Assembly: GCF_944384695.1 (NCBI RefSeq)
Contig: NZ_CALWUQ010000012.1
Span: 1 to 38,236 of the forward strand
Source of the DNA: an uncultured Agathobaculum sp.
GTDB taxonomy: Bacteria; Bacillota; Clostridia; Oscillospirales; Butyricicoccaceae
Direction: 5' to 3'
DNA length: 38,236 nt
Made by a program: the position numbers and the translations under genes. The notes beneath the pieces are model-generated. The model had not been told where the DNA came from, did no database searches, and saw nothing but the letters and a program-made list of their open reading frames with translations. Below, in pieces: positions 16,551 through 26,047 of the stretch (positions are counted from its first letter, which is position 1; each line of letters begins with the position of its first letter).

Positions 16551-17824
16551 GTCTTCACCACCATATTGTTTTGCAAATTCTTACCGCTTACAATAATCTG
16601 ATCCTGCTCTACCAGCATGTCCGAATTCGTTGCGCTTTGCTCAACGAGGTAATAGTCCTCTGTTTCATATAGTTTATTGATGATTTTAAACTTTTGGAAG
16701 CTGCCGCTGAGTATAAATACGCCTGTTTGGTTGTTGGTTTGGCCGTCACTGGTAGTCGTTTCCTGTACATACACTGCCTCTTTCGGAACTCTTAGGCCCG
16801 TGTATGTGGCAATGATAATCTCCACCGGCTGCTGCCGCATCGAAACCATTTCGCTGTTGAATTCCGTCCCTGACAAAACCACCAAAGCGGTTTCACTGGC
16901 GCGATCTTTTACAATGGAATAGACCGTAACCGGTGTTTCCAAAGAAGCCTGCGTGAAATTGACACGCAAACTGCGGCCAACCGATAGCCTATCTGCATCT
17001 TCCTGCGAAATTTCCGCGACCAGATACCAGGTGAATCCCTGAATCATTTTCCCCCATGCCTGATCGTTGACAACGGGAGTGGTCTCGGTCAACTCACGGA
17101 AACGATCCACCGTAAGATCTTCCAGCGCATCCAAAGTAAGTATTTCTTCATAGCCGTCCACGACTTCCGAAAAGTAGCCGGTGACCGGTGCAGTCAACTG
17201 CGTCGTGTGACCGGACAATTGCGCGTTTAAGCTGTCCCGCTCCATGACCAATGCATCTCGTTCTGCCGTAATGGCAGCCGTATCCACACTATCCGCTTCT
17301 CGGCGCAGTGCCAGCGTGCGCAAAGATTCAGCGGAAGTGTTCAAAGCTGTACCCGAACCGTTTTTTGTCTGCTCAGCCATCTGCTGCAATGATAAAACAA
17401 TCATTTGGTCCAGTTTTGAAGCGTCCGATCCGTCTGTTGCAGACTGCAGCGCCGTATTGAGCAGGTCAATTCGATTTTCAAGCGGATCGAGCTGCTGGCT
17501 CAGCGCGAGCGCATCTGCATCCGAATAGACGATAGCCAGCGGAGCGCTTTGCTGTACGCGCTCGCCGCTGTATACGATATGCTTGACCGATTCTCCTGTA
17601 CTGCCGCTGACAGGGATTTCGTCGCGGAAAAACCAACCTTGCGCAGTTATGCTGTCATTGACCGTCACCTGAACCGCAGGAACAGTTTCAATACCGACGG
17701 AAAAAGCACTGATGATTTTATAGCCTAAGTAGAGCACGATTACGACTGCAACCAGAAGAAAAATAAGCCTGCCGTTTACGTTGCTTCTGGGAAATTTTCG
17801 TTTTTTTCCTGTTTGTTGCTGCAT
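16547..17824 (-). CDS. HlyD-like membrane protein of the sepF region
   Basis: The 425-residue protein has a short basic cytoplasmic start, one membrane segment (about 19-40), and a large outside region. This begins with a lipoyl/barrel-sandwich type strand pattern, has a coiled-coil insert (about 110-205), returns with LTAPVTGYFSEVVDGYE, and ends in a beta-barrel-rich part. This is the architecture of HlyD/membrane-fusion adaptor proteins. No transporter gene is next to it. Instead it lies between hfq and yggS-sepF, with a four-base overlap into yggS, which suggests a role tied to envelope or division; that is only an inference from position. Confidence 0.75.
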   Translation of the reverse strand: MQQQTGKKRKFPRSNVNGRLIFLLVAVVIVLYLGYKIISAFSVGIETVPAVQVTVNDSITAQGWFFRDEIPVSGSTGESVKHIVYSGERVQQSAPLAIVYSDADALALSQQLDPLENRIDLLNTALQSATDGSDASKLDQMIVLSLQQMAEQTKNGSGTALNTSAESLRTLALRREADSVDTAAITAERDALVMERDSLNAQLSGHTTQLTAPVTGYFSEVVDGYEEILTLDALEDLTVDRFRELTETTPVVNDQAWGKMIQGFTWYLVAEISQEDADRLSVGRSLRVNFTQASLETPVTVYSIVKDRASETALVVLSGTEFNSEMVSMRQQPVEIIIATYTGLRVPKEAVYVQETTTSDGQTNNQTGVFILSGSFQKFKIINKLYETEDYYLVEQSATNSDMLVEQDQIIVSGKNLQNNMVVKT

Positions 17825-17842
17825 AAGGAACCTCGTATAGTA

Positions 17843-18088
17843 TCATTCCGCTGCACGCTCCTCCCGTGGCGCATGCAGATCGACGCGGTTCTGCGGGATC
17901 AGGGTGGAAATAGCATGCTTATAGATCATCTGCTGTTTTCCATCGCTGTCCAATATCACAACAAAATTATCAAATCCGCGAATGATTCCGCGCATTTGAA
18001 ATCCATTTGTTAAGAAAACCGTGGTATTGATTCCCTGCTGACGCAATGCGCACAGCATCCGATCCTGCAGATTGATTTCGTTTCGCAC
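17843..18088 (-). CDS. hfq: RNA chaperone Hfq
   Basis: Hfq forms a hexameric Sm-like ring that binds small RNAs and mRNAs. The 81-residue protein has Sm1 (about 8-50, starting [13 protein letters not shown]) and the Sm2 signature YKHAIST (56-62). It has a short C-terminal tail, as in Gram-positives. It follows miaA by 33 bases; miaA-hfq adjacency is conserved across very distant bacteria and supports the call. Confidence 0.96.
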   Translation of the reverse strand: MRNEINLQDRMLCALRQQGINTTVFLTNGFQMRGIIRGFDNFVVILDSDGKQQMIYKHAISTLIPQNRVDLHAPREERAAE

Positions 18089-18121
18089 AATGATTCCTCC
18101 AATATTTTACAATTTATGGTA

Positions 18122-19063
18122 TCATTGTACACTTTGATTTTGTAGATATTCTGTCGCTTCCTGTAAGACATATGAGAAGTCCTCATGTCTATTGTAATAA
18201 ATCCAATGGATGCTGTCATCCCTTTTCAGCCATGTTAACTGTCTTTTTGCATAATTGCGGCTGCGCTGCTTCAGCAATTGCACACAAGAATCCAGCGAAT
18301 CCTTCCCTTCTAAAAAGCCCAGCAGCTCTTTATAGCCAATCGCTTGTGCAGCCGTGCCTGTGAGCATACCTCTGGACAGCAGGCAGCGCGTTTCTTCCAA
18401 TAAACCATCGGAAAGCATTTGGTCGACCCGTTTATCAATACGGTCGTACAGGGTTTGTCGCTCTGCCGGGCACACGCCGATTTTTACGGCGTTGTACTTG
18501 GGTTCCGGGCGTTTATGCCGGCGATTCAATTCTCCAATCGTCATACCGGTTTGTTCGTATACCTCCAGCGCACGAATTACACGCTTGAGGTTATTCGGAT
18601 GCAATCGCTGCGCGCTTTCCGGGTCCACCTTCGCTAAAAGCGCATGCACTGTCAAATTCCCTTGTGTGTCCGCAATATGCTGATATTTTTTCCGCACGGA
18701 CAAATCGGTTTCATCGCCGGAAAACGTACTGCATTCAATCAGCGCATCCATATACAAGCCGGTTCCGCCCACAATAAGTGGTATCATGCCGCGAGAAAGG
18801 ATATCCTGTGCGGCTGCATCGGCTAATTCCACATAGCGCGCAACAGAAAAAGGCTCGTTCGGTTCGCAAATATCCAGCAGATGATGCGGAATCCCCTGCT
18901 GCTCAGCCACCGTTGGCTTTGCGGTTCCAATATCCATACCACGATAAATCTGCATGGAATCCGCCGAGATAATCTCCGTATGCAGTTGTTTTGCCAACGC
19001 AACCGACAAAGCGGTTTTCCCGCTGGCAGTCGGTCCGCAAATGCAAATCAAACGGTTTTGCAT
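18122..19063 (-). CDS. miaA: tRNA dimethylallyltransferase
   Basis: MiaA transfers a dimethylallyl group to A37 of tRNAs reading UNN codons. The 313-residue protein has the P-loop GPTASGKT (10-17), the substrate-binding segment SADSMQIYRGMDIGTAK and the insertion domain. Its product i6A37 is then methylthiolated by MiaB, whose gene lies upstream in this same series. The start is 10 bases after the mutL stop. Confidence 0.97.
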   Translation of the reverse strand: MQNRLICICGPTASGKTALSVALAKQLHTEIISADSMQIYRGMDIGTAKPTVAEQQGIPHHLLDICEPNEPFSVARYVELADAAAQDILSRGMIPLIVGGTGLYMDALIECSTFSGDETDLSVRKKYQHIADTQGNLTVHALLAKVDPESAQRLHPNNLKRVIRALEVYEQTGMTIGELNRRHKRPEPKYNAVKIGVCPAERQTLYDRIDKRVDQMLSDGLLEETRCLLSRGMLTGTAAQAIGYKELLGFLEGKDSLDSCVQLLKQRSRNYAKRQLTWLKRDDSIHWIYYNRHEDFSYVLQEATEYLQNQSVQ

Positions 19064-19073
19064 GCTGTACTCC

Positions 19074-21020
19074 TCATTGATTCACTCGCTTAAACATTTT
19101 ATCCAGCTCATATTTGGTCAACCGGACGGTCGTCGGTCTGCCATGCGGACAGGACCGCACATCCCCATCGGCCAATACACGATTACACAAATCCTGCAAT
19201 TCCGTCAGTGTGGATGCCTTACCAGCCTTGATTGCCGCTTTGCACGCAACCGTATGAATCAAATCATCCAGCCGGTCAGGAATCGCTGTGCGGCTGTTCA
19301 TCAGCTTTTCCGCTAACTCCCCAATCACACCTGCAATATCCGCGCAATCCAGATAAGCCGGGGCGCTGCGCACTGCAAAGCTGTTTTCCCCAAAAATATC
19401 AATAGCAAACCCAGCCTTGCGAACTTCCTCCAAACCGGACTGAATAGCAGCCGCTTCCTCGCCCGTCAATTCAACAATCACAGGCGTCAGCAATTCCTGC
19501 TGGGGCATTTCCGTCTCCTGTCTCAGCTTGTTGAACAGCAAACGCTCATGTGCTGCGTGCTTATCAATCAGCAATAAGCCATCTTGGTCTTCTGCGATGA
19601 GATAGGTCTGGAAACACTCCCCGATGACGCGCGCGCCGCGGTCAAGCGGTTCCAACATCTCTGGCGCGCGTGATTCCGTAACCATTGCCGTCTGAGCAGC
19701 CGGAGCGGGAGACGTTTTCTCCGAAACGGTCTGCCGCTTTTCACGCAGCGATGTGTCCAAAGAAGGATGGTATTCCGCGCTGCTGCGATCTTCCTGGATA
19801 ATGCGCGGCGCTGCGGCATAGGTACCCGAAAAAGACGGCTTTTTCGCGCGCGGCGGCACAGCGACAAAAAAATCTTCTAACGCAGGTGCCTCTATCGGCT
19901 TGCCGGATGAAGGAAGTGATGCCACAGGTTTGGAAACCGCAAAACGCTGCTGCGTATCAGCTGGAGTAGCGTTCTTGGGCTTTTCTCCAGTCGGTTTCTT
20001 TTCCTGATGCGTCAAACGGGGCATGTTGTCATTGGCTGCAATCGCGTTTTTGCAGGCAGCGTAAACCGCCTCAAATATCGGCTTATCTTGTGAGAATTTG
20101 ACTTCGGTCTTGGCCGGATGCACATTGACATCTACCGCAGCAAGCGGCAGTTCCAGAAATACCGCGCCGGATGGATACTTGCCGGTAATCATCGCATTGC
20201 GATATGCCTCCTCCAGCGCCGCCTGCATCAACCGGCTTTTTACATATCGTCCGTTGACAAAAAAATGCTGCATAGAGCGGTTGGGCCTACCGGCATGCGG
20301 CTTGACGATATATCCATAAACCGTCATCCCGTTGCGCTCGGATTGCGGGACCTCAATCATATTAGCGGTCATCTCTTTGCCGAACACAGCAAAGACTGGC
20401 GCTATCAGTTTTCCCTTGCCATCTGTTGAAAACACCTGCTTACCATCACGAATCAGGCAAAAAGCAATCTCCGGATGGGATAGCGCAGCATGCTGCACCA
20501 CACCAAGGATATAGCCCGCTTCGGTAAAATCCTTTTTCAAAAACTTCATACGAGCCGGCGTATTATAAAACAAATCACGCACCACAATTGTTGTCCCCTC
20601 CGGACAGCCAGCCTCTTCCTGTGTCTGGATTTCACCGGCTTCCAGATGCAGATGCACGCCTGCAATGGCGCCTTTTTGGCGGGTGAACAAGTCGATACGG
20701 GTAACCGAGGAAATGGCCGCCAGCGCTTCCCCACGAAAGCCCAGCGTGCCAATGGCAGTCAAATCCGCCTCCGTACGGAGCTTGCTGGTTGCGTGACGGC
20801 GAAACGCTATCGGCGCGTCCTCCGCCGACATACCGCACCCATTATCTGCAATGCGCAGATAGCTGATGCCGCCGTTCTCGATTTCAACGGTGATGCGCGT
20901 AGAACCGGCGTCAATTGCATTTTCAATCAACTCTTTTGCAACCGAGGCCGGCCGTTCTACCACTTCCCCGGCCGCAATCAAATCCGCAAGATGCGAAGAT
21001 AATTCATGGATAATTGCCAT
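19074..21020 (-). CDS. mutL: DNA mismatch repair protein MutL
   Basis: MutL links MutS mismatch recognition to strand incision. The 648-residue protein has the GHKL ATPase motifs ELIENAIDAGS (30-40), DNGCGM and LGFRGEALAAISSV, a long low-complexity linker (about 330-450), and the C-terminal domain. Endonuclease MutL proteins carry DQHA(x2)E(x4)E; here it reads DKHAAHERLLFN from Asp486, keeping Asp486, His488 and Glu492 but with Asn497 at the last glutamate position. The ACKAAIKAG and CPHGRP (624-629) motifs are present. I used the ATG at 21020 with AAGGAAAG ahead of it; the frame extends upstream but only through the zinc-ribbon remnant. Confidence 0.95.
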   Translation of the reverse strand: MAIIHELSSHLADLIAAGEVVERPASVAKELIENAIDAGSTRITVEIENGGISYLRIADNGCGMSAEDAPIAFRRHATSKLRTEADLTAIGTLGFRGEALAAISSVTRIDLFTRQKGAIAGVHLHLEAGEIQTQEEAGCPEGTTIVVRDLFYNTPARMKFLKKDFTEAGYILGVVQHAALSHPEIAFCLIRDGKQVFSTDGKGKLIAPVFAVFGKEMTANMIEVPQSERNGMTVYGYIVKPHAGRPNRSMQHFFVNGRYVKSRLMQAALEEAYRNAMITGKYPSGAVFLELPLAAVDVNVHPAKTEVKFSQDKPIFEAVYAACKNAIAANDNMPRLTHQEKKPTGEKPKNATPADTQQRFAVSKPVASLPSSGKPIEAPALEDFFVAVPPRAKKPSFSGTYAAAPRIIQEDRSSAEYHPSLDTSLREKRQTVSEKTSPAPAAQTAMVTESRAPEMLEPLDRGARVIGECFQTYLIAEDQDGLLLIDKHAAHERLLFNKLRQETEMPQQELLTPVIVELTGEEAAAIQSGLEEVRKAGFAIDIFGENSFAVRSAPAYLDCADIAGVIGELAEKLMNSRTAIPDRLDDLIHTVACKAAIKAGKASTLTELQDLCNRVLADGDVRSCPHGRPTTVRLTKYELDKMFKRVNQ

Positions 21021-21046
21021 TTTGCTTTCCTTTCCATTAGGAATCT

Positions 21047-21334
21047 TCAATAAAGTGCATGACCGCATTCCGGGCAGCGGCGTGTGCCGATTCGGCACTT
21101 TTTCCCGCATTGCGGACAGGCAACCATCCCACCTTGCGGTTGCTTGTCCTCTTCTGTTGGCCGGAACAGCTCAATCCGCCCACATTGCGGACAAGTCATA
21201 ATCAGCACATCCAAACCGCCTGCGACCAAATTGGGCAAATCCCCCAGCAGTCAATCCGTCCGGCCCAGTTGGATTGTATCACAAGTAATACGCTCCAGCG
21301 GCACACCGCATTGCAAACATTTGCGTTCTTTCAT
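21047..21334 (-). pseudogene. Zinc-ribbon protein gene interrupted by an in-frame TGA
   Basis: Reading from the ATG at 21334, one frame encodes 95 codons with a single internal stop, TGA at codon 28 (21253-21251), before the natural stop next to mutL. The first 27 residues contain CLQCG; after the TGA the frame continues LLGDLPNLVAGGLDVLIMTCPQCGRIELF, then CPQCGKKC and CPECGH. The two halves together look like a small clostridial zinc-ribbon protein, in which the segment before LLGDLPNL normally ends in a tryptophan; TGG to TGA would give this sequence. Other genes here use TGA as a stop, so recoding is unlikely. It is probably a pseudogene or a sequencing error. A shorter product from TTG (21238) cannot be excluded. 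Confidence 0.65.
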
Positions 21335-21360
21335 GATACCGTCTGCCTTTCCCTGATTGC

Positions 21361-23949
21361 TCAAAGTAATTTCTTCAGTTCGTACAAAGCGTTGAGCGCT
21401 TCAATCGGCGTCATGGTATCCACCTGAAGTGCGCGCAGCCGTTGCGCCACGGCGCTATCCGCCAATGTCTCCATGGTGACCTGCGACGTTTCCTCATCGG
21501 CCACTTCATGTAATTCCGGTTTGGGCATGGTCGCCTCCAAGTCAGCCAGCACTGCTTTTGCCCGTTTGATTACCGCGTTCGGAATACCCGCCAGCTTGGC
21601 AACCTCGATGCCATAGCTGTCATCCGCACCACCGCGCACAATCTTACGCAAAAAGGTGATATCATCTCCACGCTTCTTGACTGCAATGTTATAATTTTTC
21701 ACACCCTTTACCATTTCTTCCAATACGGTCAGTTCGTGATAATGGGTAGCAAACAAGGCACGCGCGCCTACTTTGCGCTTATCCGCCACGTATTCAATCA
21801 CCGCACGTGCAATCGACATGCCGTCATAGGTGGAGGTGCCTCGTCCAATCTCGTCTAAAATCAGCAGGCTGGATTTGGTTGCGTGCTTGAGGATATCGGC
21901 AACCTCACTCATCTCAACCATAAACGTGGACTGGCCGCTTGCCAAATCATCAGAAGCGCCCACACGGGTGAACACACGGTCGGCAACCCCGATATGCGCG
22001 GAAGACGCGGGTACGAAAGAGCCAATCTGCGCCATGATGGTGATAAGCGCCACCTGCCGCATATAAGTAGACTTGCCCGCCATATTGGGGCCGGTGATAA
22101 TCGCCACGCGGTTTTCGCCGCCATCTAATACCGTGTCATTGGGAATAAACAGGCTGTCTGCCAGCATTTTTTCCACCACCGGATGGCGGCCATCGTGAAT
22201 CTCGATGCGGTCGGAAAAATCCACGACCGGACAGGTATAGTTGCTATCACATGCCACCTCTGCCAGCGCGCACAGCACATCGAGCGTTGCAACCGCCTGC
22301 GCGGTTTTCTGTACGCGATGCACCTGCTCGGCAATCTGTTCGCGCACCGCAACAAACACATCATATTCCAGCGATGTTAACCGCTCCTGCGCACCCAAAA
22401 CCGTGCTCTCCAGCTGCTTCAGTTCCTCTGTGATGTAGCGCTCTCCATTTGCAAGCGTCTGCTTGCGGATATAGTAGTCGGGAACCGCATCAACATTGGA
22501 CTTGCTGACCTCGATATAATAGCCAAACACACGGTTATAACCGATTTTCAGCTTACTGATTCCGGTTTTTTCACGTTCAGTCTGCTCAATGGCAGCGATT
22601 TTTCCTTTTCCACCGGATGCCAAATCGCGCAAATAGTCAATTTCCTCATTATAGCCGGCACGAATCAGGCCGCCTTCGCGCAGCAATATGGGCGGCTCAT
22701 CCACAATGGACAGTTCGACCAGCGCATGAATATCCTCCAGCAAATCCATGTTATTGGTAATTTCCCGCAGCATCGGCTGAGAAAACTGCGCCACTTGCTC
22801 CCGGATTTCCGGCAGACAGGCAATTGCCGAGGAAAGTGCACGCAAGTCGCGGCAGTTTGCCGTGCCATAGGTGATGCGCCCAATCAAGCGCTCCATATCA
22901 AACACCTTTTTCAAAGCGTCGGATAATGCGGTGCGTGCAATCACATCATCGCATAGCGTACCGACCGCCTGCTGACGGCGCACGATATGCAGCGGATTAT
23001 ACAGTGGCTTTTCCAGCCACTGTCGAATGAGACGTGAACCCATGGCGGTTTTCGTGCGGTCAAGCACCCAAAGAAGCGTTCCTTTTTTCTCCTTGGTGCG
23101 CATGGTTTCGCACAATTCCAGATTGCGGCGCGCAATCAAATCCAACTCCATGTACTGCCCTTGATGATAAACCTGTAGATGATTGAGTGCGGCAAGGCTC
23201 GCCTGCTGTGTTTGCTCCAGATAGTCCAGCAGACCGCCCAGACATTGTATGGTCTGCGGCAAATCTGTAAGACCTGCCGCGTCAAAATCCTCAACATGAA
23301 AGTGCGAACGAATATGTTCCGCTGCACGCTGCGTATCAAAGCTTTCCTCCGGCATCGGCTCAACCAGTGCTTCCAGCCGCTCTTTCAAAAAAGTCAGAAA
23401 AGCATCCGCGGATGCAGCAGTACCACCTACCAACACTTCCCGCGGCCCAAACCGGCCCAGCTCACTGGCAATATCCTGCCAGCTATCAGAGCCGGTGGCC
23501 CAAAGCTCACCGGTGGTGATGTCGGCAAAACACACACCGATGCCGCCTTGCTCCGCGTACACGCAGCCGAGAAAGTTGTTGCGCTCTTCTTCCAGCATCG
23601 AGGCCTCCACGACCGTACCGGGCGTAACACGGCGAACGATTTCGCGTTTCACCAACCCTTTGGCAAGCTTTGGGTCCTCGACCTGCTCACAGATGGCAAT
23701 TTTGTAGCCTTTTCGAACCAGCTTTGCGATATACCCCTCCGCGCTGTGGTACGGCACGCCGCACATGGGCGCGCGTTCCTCCTGCCCACAGTCACGGCCG
23801 GTCAGCGTCAGCTCCAGTTCACGGGAAACGAGCTTGGCATCGTCAAAAAACATTTCGTAGAAATCGCCCAGACGATAGAACAGAATATAATCTTTATTTT
23901 TGTTTTTGATTTCAAAATACTGTTTCATCATGGGCGTGACTTCTGCCAT
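21361..23949 (-). CDS. mutS: DNA mismatch repair protein MutS
   Basis: MutS recognises base mismatches and starts repair with MutL. The 862-residue length is typical. The mismatch-reading Phe-x-Glu is Phe30-Tyr31-Glu32 in GDFYEMF. The Walker A motif GPNMAGKST is at 620-628, followed by the conserved DEIGRGTSTYDG Walker B/signature region and the ATHYHEL switch. It ends in the short C-terminal extension. It follows miaB by 15 bases and precedes the zinc-ribbon remnant and mutL, so the two repair genes are part of the same transcript. Confidence 0.98.
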   Translation of the reverse strand: MAEVTPMMKQYFEIKNKNKDYILFYRLGDFYEMFFDDAKLVSRELELTLTGRDCGQEERAPMCGVPYHSAEGYIAKLVRKGYKIAICEQVEDPKLAKGLVKREIVRRVTPGTVVEASMLEEERNNFLGCVYAEQGGIGVCFADITTGELWATGSDSWQDIASELGRFGPREVLVGGTAASADAFLTFLKERLEALVEPMPEESFDTQRAAEHIRSHFHVEDFDAAGLTDLPQTIQCLGGLLDYLEQTQQASLAALNHLQVYHQGQYMELDLIARRNLELCETMRTKEKKGTLLWVLDRTKTAMGSRLIRQWLEKPLYNPLHIVRRQQAVGTLCDDVIARTALSDALKKVFDMERLIGRITYGTANCRDLRALSSAIACLPEIREQVAQFSQPMLREITNNMDLLEDIHALVELSIVDEPPILLREGGLIRAGYNEEIDYLRDLASGGKGKIAAIEQTEREKTGISKLKIGYNRVFGYYIEVSKSNVDAVPDYYIRKQTLANGERYITEELKQLESTVLGAQERLTSLEYDVFVAVREQIAEQVHRVQKTAQAVATLDVLCALAEVACDSNYTCPVVDFSDRIEIHDGRHPVVEKMLADSLFIPNDTVLDGGENRVAIITGPNMAGKSTYMRQVALITIMAQIGSFVPASSAHIGVADRVFTRVGASDDLASGQSTFMVEMSEVADILKHATKSSLLILDEIGRGTSTYDGMSIARAVIEYVADKRKVGARALFATHYHELTVLEEMVKGVKNYNIAVKKRGDDITFLRKIVRGGADDSYGIEVAKLAGIPNAVIKRAKAVLADLEATMPKPELHEVADEETSQVTMETLADSAVAQRLRALQVDTMTPIEALNALYELKKLL

Positions 23950-23964
23950 TTTTTCAACCTCTCT

Positions 23965-25365
23965 CTATATTTTCTGTGCAAATAGGCAGCGCAGACTGGT
24001 CTTTTCGATTTTGGCCTCCACAAAAGAGCCGATTTGGATATCCGTACCGCGCACACATACCAGCAGGTTGCCCTCTGTACGTGCAGTGAAAGGATACTCC
24101 GGCCCTTTCGCTGTACCGTCTACCAGCAGGCGCAGGGTTTTCCCTTGATAAGCCGCCTGCCGCTCCGCCACGATGGCATCCTGCGTTTTGAGCAAGCGTT
24201 CAAAGCGCTGCTGCTTTTCTTGCGGTGTCGCATTATCCTCGTAAGATGCTGCGGGCGTTCCGCTGCGCGGCGAATACAAAAAAGTAAACAGCAAATCGAA
24301 GCGCACATCCTCTACTAACCGGAGCGTCTGCTCGAAATCCTCTTCGGTTTCTCCCGGAAAGCCAACGATAATATCGCTCGACAGCGTGATATTCGGCATT
24401 TTTGCGCGCGCATCCGCGATTAAGGCTTTATATTCCTCCGCTGTGTACCGACGGTTCATCCGCCGCAAAATCTCATCGCTGCCGGATTGAAACGGCAGAT
24501 GCAGCTGCTTTGCCACCTTATCACATTCCGCCATTGCATCAAACAGGCGAGGCGAAGCATCCTTCGGATGGCTGGTCATGAACCGCAGCCAGAAATCTCC
24601 CGGTACAGCATTCAACCGCCGCAGCAGGTCGGCAAAGTCAATATCCAACCCCAAATCCTTGCCGTAGGAATTGACATTCTGTCCCAAAAGCGTAATTTCC
24701 TTATATCCTGCCGCGACCAGCTCACGCAGTTCCTTTTCAATTTCCTCCGGACGGCGGCTGCGTTCGCGTCCCCTCACATAGGGCACGATACAATACGTGC
24801 AAAAATTATTGCAGCCATACATAATAGACAGCCACGCCTTCGGTCCTTGTGCGCGCAAAACCGGCAAGCCCTCGGCGATATCGTCCTCGCCGCCGATGTC
24901 AAATACACGCTTTTTCTCGGTGAGGACGCGATACAGCAACGATGGAAAACGCCAAAGTGCATGCGTGCCAAACAGCAGGCTGACCTGCGGATAACTTTTT
25001 TTAATTTTCTCAACGTTTTTTTCCTGCTGGGCCATACAGCCGCACAGCGCAATCACTATATCGGGGCGCTGTTTTTTGAGATGACTGAGTGCACCGATAT
25101 TGCCAAAGGCGCGGTCTTCCGCATGCTCACGCACGGCGCAGGTATTGTACAGAATAAAATCTGCGTCCTCCGGCCGGTCGGTCATACTGTATCCCATTTC
25201 GTGCAGCATGCCGCGGATACGTTCGGTATCTGCTTCGTTCTGCTGGCAACCAAATGTATGCGTATAGGCACGCAGTTGTTTGCCACCAATCAAGGCGGAA
25301 ACCGCGTCAATATAGGTGAACTGATTTTGCAGTTGTTCTTCGGAAACGGTAACAGGTGATGGCAT
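23965..25365 (-). CDS. miaB: tRNA methylthiotransferase MiaB
   Basis: MiaB adds a methylthio group to i6A37 in tRNA, using two iron-sulfur clusters. The 466-residue protein has the N-terminal cluster cysteines Cys40 (TFGCQQNE), Cys76 and Cys110 region (CGC), the radical SAM motif CNNFCTYC at 185-192, and a C-terminal TRAM domain. The MiaA product made by the gene downstream is its substrate. I chose the ATG at 25365, preceded by AGAGGAGG; upstream in-frame codons lack a site. It lies 13 bases after the DUF2344 gene. Confidence 0.96.
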   Translation of the reverse strand: MPSPVTVSEEQLQNQFTYIDAVSALIGGKQLRAYTHTFGCQQNEADTERIRGMLHEMGYSMTDRPEDADFILYNTCAVREHAEDRAFGNIGALSHLKKQRPDIVIALCGCMAQQEKNVEKIKKSYPQVSLLFGTHALWRFPSLLYRVLTEKKRVFDIGGEDDIAEGLPVLRAQGPKAWLSIMYGCNNFCTYCIVPYVRGRERSRRPEEIEKELRELVAAGYKEITLLGQNVNSYGKDLGLDIDFADLLRRLNAVPGDFWLRFMTSHPKDASPRLFDAMAECDKVAKQLHLPFQSGSDEILRRMNRRYTAEEYKALIADARAKMPNITLSSDIIVGFPGETEEDFEQTLRLVEDVRFDLLFTFLYSPRSGTPAASYEDNATPQEKQQRFERLLKTQDAIVAERQAAYQGKTLRLLVDGTAKGPEYPFTARTEGNLLVCVRGTDIQIGSFVEAKIEKTSLRCLFAQKI

Positions 25366-25378
25366 TGTGTGCCTCCTC

Positions 25379-26047
25379 TTATCGGAATGGAATGCCGTCT
25401 GCAGTAAACACATTCAGACGGTGATACGCGCAGAACGGAATCTCGAACTGCGGTAGATATTGCCGGATAGCGCGGGTCAGGTATTCCGGACTCATATTAT
25501 TGTTTCCGGCAGCGGTGGTCACAACCGCCGTAACCTCCCCCTCCTGCTCCGAGAAGGTCAAATCGCGCATCAGTTCCTTCATGTTAACGGTCTTTTCGCC
25601 GCGCTTGCTGCGTTTTACAATCTCGACCTTCTGCCGCCCGAATAATTCACGCACTGCGGGCAGGAAGCCGGACGGCACGCTGTCCTCAAATCCCCAGGTA
25701 ATGCGGTATTGCGACCATGCAATCGCGCCGACCTTCATGCCGCCATCCTCCAGCGGATAAATTTCAATCGCACGCAGTCCTTCCGGAAAAACATCATTGA
25801 GCGCTTCAACCGCGTTTTCCGGAACCGTCTCTACAATGATGTTGAAATCCAGAAATTCGCATTCACCGGAGTATCCGGTTGAAAGCGGCAACGCCACAGA
25901 TACATAGGCATGCTGATTAAAGCCTTCGGTAAACCAAAGCGGCATCTGGCACCGGGCCATCGCGCGCTGCATCGTATGCATCAAATCCAGATGGGAAATA
26001 TACTTGGCTCTCCCCTCTTTGGCAAATTTCATGCGTGCTTTAAACAT
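25379..26047 (-). CDS. DUF2344 protein (TIGR03936-like), partner of the radical SAM protein
   Basis: The 222-residue protein has the DUF2344 N-terminus (KYISHLDLMHTMQRAMAR, residues about 14-31) and is all cytoplasmic. Members are found beside, or fused to, TIGR03960-type radical SAM proteins; the function is unknown. Its ATG (26047) overlaps the end of that gene by eight bases (ATGTTTAA), so the two are translated together. The ribosome site AAGGAGG lies just inside the upstream gene. In many Firmicutes the next gene is RNase G; here it is miaB. Confidence 0.88.
   Translation of the reverse strand: MFKARMKFAKEGRAKYISHLDLMHTMQRAMARCQMPLWFTEGFNQHAYVSVALPLSTGYSGECEFLDFNIIVETVPENAVEALNDVFPEGLRAIEIYPLEDGGMKVGAIAWSQYRITWGFEDSVPSGFLPAVRELFGRQKVEIVKRSKRGEKTVNMKELMRDLTFSEQEGEVTAVVTTAAGNNNMSPEYLTRAIRQYLPQFEIPFCAYHRLNVFTADGIPFR

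Noticed and set aside
21047..21334. TGA read as tryptophan by an alternative genetic code
   Set aside because: Several genes in the window, for example alaS, comEC and rnmV, end at TGA without further homologous sequence, so the standard code holds.
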